From: Pteria penguin
Lineage: Eukaryota; Mollusca; Bivalvia; Pterioida; Pteriidae
DNA: 64,000 bases
Direction: 5' to 3'
NCBI GenBank assembly: GCA_035048485.1
Contig: CM068589.1
Location: forward strand, 3,040,501-3,104,500
The notes beneath the pieces are model-generated. The model saw only the letters and a list, made by a program, of their open reading frames with translations. It was not told the DNA's origin and searched no databases. Shown here piece by piece: positions 56,626 through 64,000 of the stretch; positions within the stretch are counted from its first letter, which is position 1, and every line of letters begins with the position of its first letter. Both the position numbers and the translations under genes were made by a program.

Positions 56626-57000
56626 TGATTTGGCTTTGGTTTGTATATGGAGCATTAGAGATTTAGGCAAGCTCCACTCATTAAGATATTAATGTGCGCT
56701 TTCTGTTGTAATCTGGTCCAACATGATTTATTAACACATAACTCGGGTAGGGTTACAGGCGTTTAACATGGGATTCAAGAAGTAATACAAATATATACAT
56801 ACTCCTGTGACAAGGAGATCTAGTCAATCTCAGACTAAGGGAACTAAATGAGCCTAATTAAAAACAAGTAACTCTATAGGTTAGATAATTATATATTGTA
56901 ACAATACTAGCTTTTACAAGAAATGAAATCAACTACATAAAGTTAGGAATATGTGATAATTATGAGTATACGTGAAAAATGAAGATCAGATCTCTGAGCA
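56626..57000. other. Intergenic, nothing recognised
   Basis: AT-rich; no gene or repeat signal that I can support. Confidence 0.4.
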
Positions 57001-57085
57001 GTCAACATTAGTACAATCAGATCTCTGAGCAGTCAAGATTAGTACAATCAGATCTCTGAGCAGTCAACATTAGTACAATCAGATC
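57001..57085. repeat. ~31-bp triplication
   Basis: CAGATCTCTGAGCAGTCAAC with ATTAGTACAAT, three times. Confidence 0.9.
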
Positions 57086-57829
57086 AAACTCAATACACAT
57101 CAAGGTGATTGTTAAACAAGGTAACTCCAAAATTTCATGTACATGCATATCAATTGTAAATTATAAAACTGATTCCAAATAATCCTTATTTAAAGCATTT
57201 TAAGAGTATAAACAAATCATACTTGTAGAATTAATTCAATTTCACATTTTGAATTATGTTACATGTATAACATCATTGTCAAACTCTTAACTTGTACATA
57301 CAAAATTTATGATACTACAAAATTAATTCGTCACAGACTAATAGTAAAATGGGACTTTACCGTTATAAGGTCATGTTATATCACTTGTTTTTATTTTCAC
57401 TGGCTAATTAAAGGTGAAAATACATCAGATATATGCCATCTATAAAACTGATCAGAAGAGAAAAATGGTCACATTTCAAATGAGCAAACTTTTCCCTACA
57501 CATCACATTTGATGAAGATATGACTTTTTTTATTGATTGTTCTTGTATGAACTCAGGGCTTACTGTATACAATGTCCTGAGATTAAAATAACCCATCTGC
57601 TTATCCCACTTCTATATACATATATATCTATATTCTGAATAAAATAAACTTTGCGTATGTATGTATGTATATATATATATTTTTTTTCAGACTATAATGC
57701 ACACAATCAAAAAATATGTAAAACATTCAGGAACCTTAGAGAAATAAAACAAAAGAAATCTTTATAGATCTGTTCAGATTATAACTGTACAGATCAGTAC
57801 GAGCAAAATTCTAAAAAAGTAAAAATAAA

Positions 57830-57915
57830 GCAAAGAGTTCACACACATGAACAATAAAGCAAAGAGCTCACACACATGAACAATAAAGCAAAGAGTTCAC
57901 ACACATGAACAATAA
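57830..57915. repeat. 29-bp triplication
   Basis: GCAAAGAGTTCACACACATG with AACAATAAA, three times. Confidence 0.9.
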
Positions 57916-58309
57916 AGATCAGACTTTATACATATATCAAAGAAAAGATCAGAGGTCACAGATCTGTGGTCAGTGGAGGATCCAATATTTAAGAATTGAA
58001 TACAAGAACTGAAAGTGAGAAAAAAATTTTAAATGAAAAAATTGGTGTGAACATGGGGGATTCTAATTGAGCCAATGTTAAAGACATTTGATAGAAAAGA
58101 GAGCGTTTGGGTCGGCTTTACTCTGTTTACTCCAGCTATGACAGTAGTGCATCCCTAATGTACAAATTCTCTGTCACGAAACCCATTGTCATAATTACCT
58201 TTTTAAATGCATGGCGATTGAAATATTCCATAAAGCAAATAAAAGAAAGTAACAACAAGAATGTTTGGCATTTTAAATTGAAATAGAAGATTTATCACAG
58301 CTTGTTCAC

Positions 58310-58480
58310 AAGACAACAAATTTGGGACCTGATACACAAGACAAAAAAACTAGTAGCTAATACAACAGACAAGAAAATTGGTAGCCGATACTTGACAAGA
58401 AAATTGGTAGTTGATACACTAGACAAGAAATTTAGTAGCTAACACAAACAACAAGAAAATTAGTAGCTGATACACTAGTG
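58310..58480. repeat. ~28-bp degenerate array (~6 units)
   Basis: Units contain GACAAGAAAATTGGTAGCTG and ATACACTA. Confidence 0.75.
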
Positions 58481-58969
58481 TAGGCATCATGATACATGTA
58501 AAATGTAAGCATCAGGGGTCTTCATAATAACTGAAATTTGATTTCTGCTCATTAAAAATAGCTCATTTAAAACTGTTAAATAACACTTGTATTTTAACAA
58601 AATACTTATCGAAATAATCAATTTCCTTGATTTTGAGATTGGGATGCACATCTCTGATTGTTAAGTAATATCATGTATGTGGGTAATTCGATGATCAAAA
58701 CACATGAACAATTTATTAAAAACAAGTCATGAGTAAATATGCTGCAGTCAGCCAACGAGATATCAGTCTGATTACTTTGCCTAGACTTTAAAAAATTGTA
58801 TGAAAGTGAAATCACTGGTACAAAATATAGTGGTAAACAAACTGATAGGTTATTAAATGCCCAATATTTAACAAACAAAACGGCGATTGTCAATTACGAG
58901 AGGTAGTGGCATTCACTACGTAAGGAACTTAATTACTCACTCCAAATACATTAAAACAGGAGTTAACTA

Positions 58970-59060
58970 GCCTCTATAATGGCTCAATCTGGGTATTGAA
59001 CCCAAATCATCTCTACCACAAGCAAAGTGCTTCACCATTTCTGCAAGTCTGACTCTTGAT
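58970..59060 (-). mobile_element. Possible tRNA-like SINE head, minus strand
   Basis: On the minus strand TTGCAGAAATGGTGAAGCAC resembles an A box region and GGGTTCAATACCC a B box, with about 30 bases between. No tail or target duplication identified. Confidence 0.4.
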
Positions 59061-59094
59061 TTGATCAGAGATTGAATGTTGAGGCAAGAGGGAC

Positions 59095-59585
59095 TACAGC
59101 GAGTTCTGACAAGGGGTCTTAGCCCACTCTGGTCAGCACGGATAAGGAGCATGTGACTTAGGCCCACTTTAGCCCACTCTGGTCAGCAGAGATAAAAAGC
59201 ATGTGATTTGGGCCCGCTTTAGCCCACTCTAGTCAGCACGGATAAGGCACATGTGACTTAGGCCGGCTTTAGCCCATTTGTTAAGCACAGATCAGGAGCT
59301 TGTGACTTAGACCCAGTTTAGCCCACTCTGGTCAGCACAGATAAGGAGCATGTGACTTAAGCCCACTTTAGCCCACTCTGGTCAGCACAGATAAGGAGCA
59401 TGTGACTAAGGCCCGCTTGAGCCTACTCAAGTCAACACAGATAAGAAGCATAAAACTAACGCCCACTTTAGCTCACTCTGGTCAGCACAGATAAGGAGCA
59501 TGTGACTTAGGCCCACTTTAGCCCACTCTGGTCAGCACAGATAAAGAGCATGTGACTCAGGCCCGCTTTAGCCCACTCTGGTCTC
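59095..59585. repeat. 50-bp tandem array (~9 units)
   Basis: AGCCCACTCTGGTCAGCACA, then GATAAGGAGCATGTGACTTA and GGCCCACTTT; starts at 59121 and 59171. Confidence 0.94.
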
Positions 59586-61148
59586 TTACAAGTTACACAA
59601 GGTTATAGTTATACACATTATAAAAAATTGTATATTTTCAAACATTGGAGTACACTTCGAATAAAGCTTGGATACTGGTGACAGCAGATCTATCTGTTGC
59701 TTTGTAGCCCTGTTACAAAATTCAAACTCCGACTTTAAATATATGAGAGGCTACACTTAAGGTCTCTGTTAAGTAGCGTTTGATACCTTTAGTAAAATTA
59801 AAAAAAAAATGTATGATACTAAACCGGTATGTTTTAAATGATATAATACATTTATCAAGATGACATTTAGCAAGAAATGTCTAGAAAACCAAAGTATTTA
59901 ATGAATAATTTCCAAGAAGACAAACACTTCTCTACATTGTTTCATGTTTTCATCACTTTGTTCCAGCTAAGGTCTGTACTAAATCTATATCATAGTGGGA
60001 TGTGTACTTTTACTGACATGCAGCAATCGTTAGCCTGCTAATTATGCAATTTCTACACACCGAAATTTGATTACCAAAAGAATTAAAATATATTAGAGTC
60101 TAGTGCAGGGTACTGGCATAAATTCAAAATGGTTATTTGTGTAATAGTAATAGGTATTAATGTCTGGTGTTGGTATCACACTCTACTGTAATGGAAAATA
60201 TGATCATTCAAAATATATATATTTTAAATATACAATTCCAATTAAAATAATAAAACTTGGATACAAGTTATAACCCACTAGGAAATACACAAGAATCTAT
60301 CACAGAATAAAGAGGTATAAAAAATATGTATATATATGTACACACCGGTAAGAAAATTTCATCACAAGGAAACTTTCTTATCAAGAAATTCTTAGAACTC
60401 TACTATGACTTTTAAAATAAGTACATATACCAGTGGCTAATAAAGTACCCCAACATTCCATTAAACATGATACTATTATTTGATTCTAGAAATTAAAGAA
60501 CAAATTGAAAGTTTAAAGAATTAATTAATCTCTCAGTAGTCTGTTTTCTTATACATAATAATAACATTCTTGTTTTGAGCAATAAAGGTATTACATTCAA
60601 CAATTGTTTTAATTACATTTCATGGTACATTGATTTGATGTCATGGTTAATAACACATTAGTGTGGAGTGCTTCTTGACCCACAAAATTAAAAGACACCA
60701 ACAAATCATTATTTTATTCTTGAGTTATTTTTGGTCAGGTAGAAGGTAGGTTACACAACAACCACAGGTGACGACGTAAATGTCAACCATCATAGAGCTT
60801 TATGCCAAATACATCTTGTTTGGTGCTGGTTGATTAAATAAGATAAGATCACAAATGTATGTATATGTTATAAAACACATAGGAAAACATTTTAGCTAAA
60901 ACTGTCTTCTTTTCATATTGATACACTGAAGGTCAAGGTAAGTTAAGGAGGGCATTAATGAAGGACATTTGCAAAAGTGACAAAAGAAGGTCACAAATAA
61001 AACTGACTAAAAGTACTATTTCAATACAAGGATTTGTATACACTTCCTTGGCACACTGTGCGTTAGCATAACAACTGATATAAAGGAAACTTTTTCCCTT
61101 AAGATGTTCCCTTTTTTGCACTAGACTACCCATCCTTCCCATGATTCA
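59586..61148. other. Region 3' of the minus-strand scramblase
   Basis: AT-rich. The part next to 61148 is probably its 3' untranslated region; TTTATT near 60712 would read AATAAA on the minus strand. No other gene seen. Confidence 0.35.
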
Positions 61149-61240
61149 TTAGTTCTTCTTTCGTTCGAAATAGTTGAAGTCGATGAGGAATACAGCTCCA
61201 AGCAATAAGGCCTTCTTCATTATATCCAGGTCAGGAGGGA
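61149..61240 (-). CDS. Scramblase 2, last exon
   Basis: Minus-strand acceptor CTATTTTTAG, then PPDLDIMKKALLLGAVF and LIDFNYFERKKN, stop TAA at 61149-61151. The tail ends in basic residues instead of the Cys pair of scramblase 1. Confidence 0.93.
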
Positions 61241-64000
61241 CTAAAAATAGAACAGTCATTTATACTCAATGCATATAATGTGAAGTGTACTGTGTCAAAG
61301 GTAAATGATCTCTCTACTCATTCTAGATTGGTAGTTCAGTACTTGTTCATTTCCATTCAAGGGCCTGTAAAAAACATATCTACCATATACTTGGTACACA
61401 GACAGAGGCCAGATGTGTACAGCTTTTTGAGGTTTTTTTCAGATAAGAACCTGTCATACAGTTTGAGGAGTATAAGCCAGTCCTTGCTTTCCATGTTATT
61501 TATTGGCCTCACTGACTTCCTCCTACTACATTGTAATCTCCTTCAGGAAGGATAGAATTGTTGTCATTTCCTTAAGGAACGACAGAATTGTCCTTCGGGA
61601 ATGATAGAGTTGTTGTCATCTCCTTCAGGAACGATAGAATTGTTGTAATATCCTTCAGGAATGATAGAATTGTTGTCATCTCCTTCAGAAACAATAGAAT
61701 TGTTGTCATCTCCTTCAGGAAGGATAGAATTGTTGTCATCTCCTTCAGGAAGGATAGAACTGTTGTCATCTCCTTCATGAACAATAGAATTGTTGTCATC
61801 TCATTCATTAAGGATAGAATTGTTGTCATCTCCTTCAGGAAGGATAGAATTGTTGTCATCTTCTTTAGGAAGGATAGAATCGTTGTCATCTCCTTCAGGA
61901 ACAATAGAATCATTGTCATCTCCTTCAGGAAGGATAGAATTGTTGTCATCTCATTCAGGAAGTATAGAATTGTTGTCATCTCCTTCAGAAACAATAAAAT
62001 GGTTGTCAACTCTTTCGGGAACAATAGAATTGTTGTAATCTCCTTCGGGAAACAATAGAATTGTTGTCATCTCCTTCGGGAAGGATAGAATTGTTGTCAT
62101 CTCCTTCAAGGACGATAGAATTGTTGTCAACTGCAGGATAGTTATCTATAGAATTCACTTTCACACTGAGCACCCCCCCTCCCCCATTCCCTTGACTATG
62201 TCAATTCTTCTGATTCACTCTCTTGGTCCAGGGCCATATACTTGAAGTCAATATTTTATTTTATTAATAAAGTATTCCATTGTCAATTTTAAACTTCAAG
62301 TAAATTGTTAAAGCATTATGGCTTAATTTTATTAATGAATAGTAAAAATAAAGCTTTAAAATAAAATAAGAATCCTATTTGTAAGTAAATGGTAAGCAGA
62401 TGACTTTGAAATTAACATGACAAGTATTTTCTCAGTTTAAGCCCTCAGAGCCCAGGAGTGGTAGCCCTCAGAGCCAAGGAGTGGTAGCAAATGTTTTATT
62501 ACCAGTGAAAAATCTGTTTGGACAATACATTTTAATAAATAAGATTTTCCTTTCAGATCTATTCTAAAAATAGAATCTTTACATCTAACAGCAGATCAAA
62601 CAATATGAAAATATCTCTGCAGAAATATTGAGCATGGTGGTGTTTGGAAATCAAGAAATTTATTACCGGTATATATGGCCAAATCAATTAGTTTCACTCT
62701 TCTACACATTACAGACTACCCAAAATCTAGCTCTGGGGCCAGTTGTTCGAAACTTTAACCACTGGTTAAGCTTACCAATGGTTAAATTTCATCTGACTAT
62801 ATCTTTGAAATGAGAAGACTTTAAAGCTGTATACCCTATGTTCGCATATTATAGGTAAATTTATTCTAAATTGTTTTGATTATATATATAAGCCTAAAAC
62901 ACATTTAAAAAAGGTCCTTGCAAATGTTGTGATCAAATTCGTCGTATTAAGTGAGATATGGCTGTCTAAAACGCAATGTTTGTAAACAGAATGTTTACAA
63001 CCAACTTATCACGTGATCTAATTCAAAAGCCGCATCATGGAGGGCAAGGTAAATGGACGTGATGAGTAACTTTAAAAATCTGCATTCAAGTCTGCTAAAG
63101 TTAGTATTTACTGAAATTGTTTTCTTTTGGAGTCTCTCTTCATCGTATTTGTTTTGATTAAACTGTGCATGCATGAAATCAGGTCATGGTTGTATTTATG
63201 GAATACCCTCTTTATTTACAAAGTATTTTCTTTTTATTTTGATATCTTTAAAGGTCTAAAGCAACAAAAAATGTTATTAATGCAAAGTTAATAACTTCTG
63301 CCATACAAGAAAAGTACGTGTAACCGTTTTTGCTTTACATGCCCTAATTTTTGAAATTATACCGAATCGTAGGGTATACAACTTTAAGTCATAGTCTGTG
63401 TACTGATTTATAGGATATGAAACAAACTTTTTAAGGTAATTTAGACTTTTATACAGAAATCTTACAAATTAGCTTAACCAGTGGTTAAAATTTCGAACAA
63501 CTGGGCCCTGGTGTCTAAATTTCTGACCCCAAACAGAGAGAAGTAAAAGATCTGCAGAATATACTTACACGTTATGCAGAATATACTTACACGTTATGCT
63601 GAATATACTTACATGTTATGCTGAATATACTTACACGTTATGCAGAATATACTTACACGTATTGCTGAATATACTTACACGTTATGCAGAATATACTTAC
63701 ACGTTATGCTGAATATACTTACACGTTATGCAGAATATACTTACACGTTATGCTGAATATACTTACACGTTATGCTGAATATACTTACACGTTATGCAGA
63801 ATATACTTACACGTTATGCTGAATATACTTACACGTTATGCTGAATATACTTACACGTTATGCAGAATATACTTACACGTTATGCTGAATATACTTACAC
63901 GTTATGCTGAAATCATTGACGCCTCCTAATATTTCTCTACAACCTCCCCAGTGTTTGATGATATCTCCAATCTTCTCACCCCTATCAGCTGTGGATATCT
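61149..64000 (-). CDS. Second phospholipid scramblase gene, 3' part (last two exons)
   Basis: A second PLSCR-family gene, convergent with the one at 41381-52317 and cut by the window edge. The penultimate exon is 63899-64000 (partial), the last exon 61149-61240. The exons join in phase 1 (T|TC, Phe) exactly as in the first gene, and the products align: NDFSITFPPDLD against NDFNIHFLKPLD, then ALLLGAVFLIDFNYFE against LLLLGASFLVDFNFFE. This helix is the membrane anchor next to the calcium-binding-like segment. Upstream exons lie beyond 64000. The intron between these two exons holds a 30-bp array, nested MITEs and a 22-bp array that repeats the 5' splice site. Confidence 0.9.
61539..62128. repeat. 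30-bp minisatellite in scramblase 2 last intron (~19 units)
   Basis: Unit AGGAAGGATAGAATTGTTGT plus CATCTCCTTC. It is a multiple of three, so both strands stay open for about 150 codons; these are not genes. Confidence 0.95.
62227..62455. mobile_element. MITE related to 34127-34346
   Basis: Left CCAGGGCCATATACTTGAAG and right AAGTATTTTCTCAGTTTAAG then GCCCTCAGAGCCC resemble the ends of the family; the centre is AT-rich with ATTTTATTnTATTAAT. Confidence 0.6.
62735..63508. mobile_element. MITE with 38-bp TIRs, carrying a nested MITE
   Basis: The left TIR GGGGCCAGTTGTTCGAAACT continues into TTAACCACTGGTTAAGCT (62735-62772). The right TIR at 63471-63508 is its inverse with two changes. A second element with its own TIRs lies inside at 62817-63390. 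Confidence 0.9.
62817..63390. mobile_element. Inner MITE nested in the element at 62735-63508
   Basis: Left GACTTTAAAGCTGTATACCC and inverted right GACTTAAAGTTGTATACCCT. The centre with CACGTGATCTAATTCAAAAG and CATCATGGAGGGCAAGG resembles the element at 38529-39117. Confidence 0.8.
63553..63910 (-). repeat. 22-bp array repeating the scramblase 2 5' splice site (16 donors)
   Basis: On the minus strand each unit reads CAGCATAACGT|GTAAGTATATT or a one-base variant. The first unit straddles the end of the coding exon at 63899; the GTAAGT hexamer (ACTTAC on the plus strand) occurs 16 times between 63563 and 63898. The unit is 11 exon-end bases plus 11 intron-start bases. Confidence 0.96.
63899..64000 (-). 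CDS. Scramblase 2, penultimate exon (partial)
   Basis: Encodes STADRGEKIGDIIKHWGGC, then REILGGVNDFSIT, matching the scramblase block before the calcium-binding-like segment. Minus-strand donor ACGT|GTAAGT at 63899/63898. The start lies beyond the window. Confidence 0.9.

Noticed and set aside
61572..62058. Open frames of about 150 codons on both strands
   Set aside because: 30-bp repeat inside a scramblase intron; mirror frames on both strands show it is a repeat effect.

Overview
The window looks like nuclear DNA of a mollusc, most likely a bivalve. The coding sequence is split into small exons with GT-AG introns. The transmembrane and lipid-related genes are of animal type. There is a family of intronless RING/B-box (TRIM-like) genes of the sort expanded in bivalves. 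The rest is AT-rich and crowded with tRNA-derived SINEs, short inverted-repeat transposons and more than twenty tandem arrays. No genus can be named from the sequence. Exons were joined by eye from splice signals, phase and protein similarity recalled from the families; no transcript data or database search was used.

Layout. 1-7990: two head-to-tail copies of a unit of about 4 kb, each holding a TA microsatellite, a hAT-like element and three minisatellites. 8600-9450: two inverted-repeat elements. 9734-14910 (+): a complete six-exon palmitoyltransferase gene resembling ZDHHC23 (426 codons). 15060-18260: tandem arrays and element fragments. 19593-37174 (+): three intronless TRIM-like genes. 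The first and third are recent duplicates inside a segmental duplication whose minisatellites differ greatly in length; the second is a more diverged paralog. Between the second and third lie a MITE with an amplified end, a 39-bp array interrupted by a transposon that itself carries a SINE, and an intact SINE with a 12-bp target-site duplication. 38500-41360: hairpin and tRNA-like repeats. 41381-52317 (+): a complete six-exon phospholipid scramblase gene (269 codons), with a 1.9-kb TIR element in intron 1, a 2.5-kb 24-bp minisatellite in intron 2 and a SINE-tail minisatellite in intron 3. 52320-61148: intergenic arrays. 61149-64000 (-): the last two exons of a second, convergent scramblase gene that runs off the window.

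How the genes relate. DHHC enzymes attach palmitate to cysteines, and scramblases are classic palmitoylated proteins with a Cys cluster, so the two families are biochemically compatible. That is only an association by neighbourhood. The TRIM-like genes are probable E3 ubiquitin ligases and show no direct link to the others.

The most striking pattern is tandem duplication across exon-intron boundaries. The 5' splice site of the penultimate exon of the minus-strand scramblase is present 16 times in a 22-bp array that begins inside the coding exon. The DHHC-coding end of ZDHHC23 exon 4 is repeated three times with its donor. The 3' splice site and start of the ZDHHC23 last exon are duplicated. 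A 24-bp minisatellite of pyrimidine-tract-plus-CAG units lies just upstream of a scramblase exon. Other arrays can be traced to a SINE tail and to a MITE terminal repeat, so the origin of several minisatellites can be read directly here.
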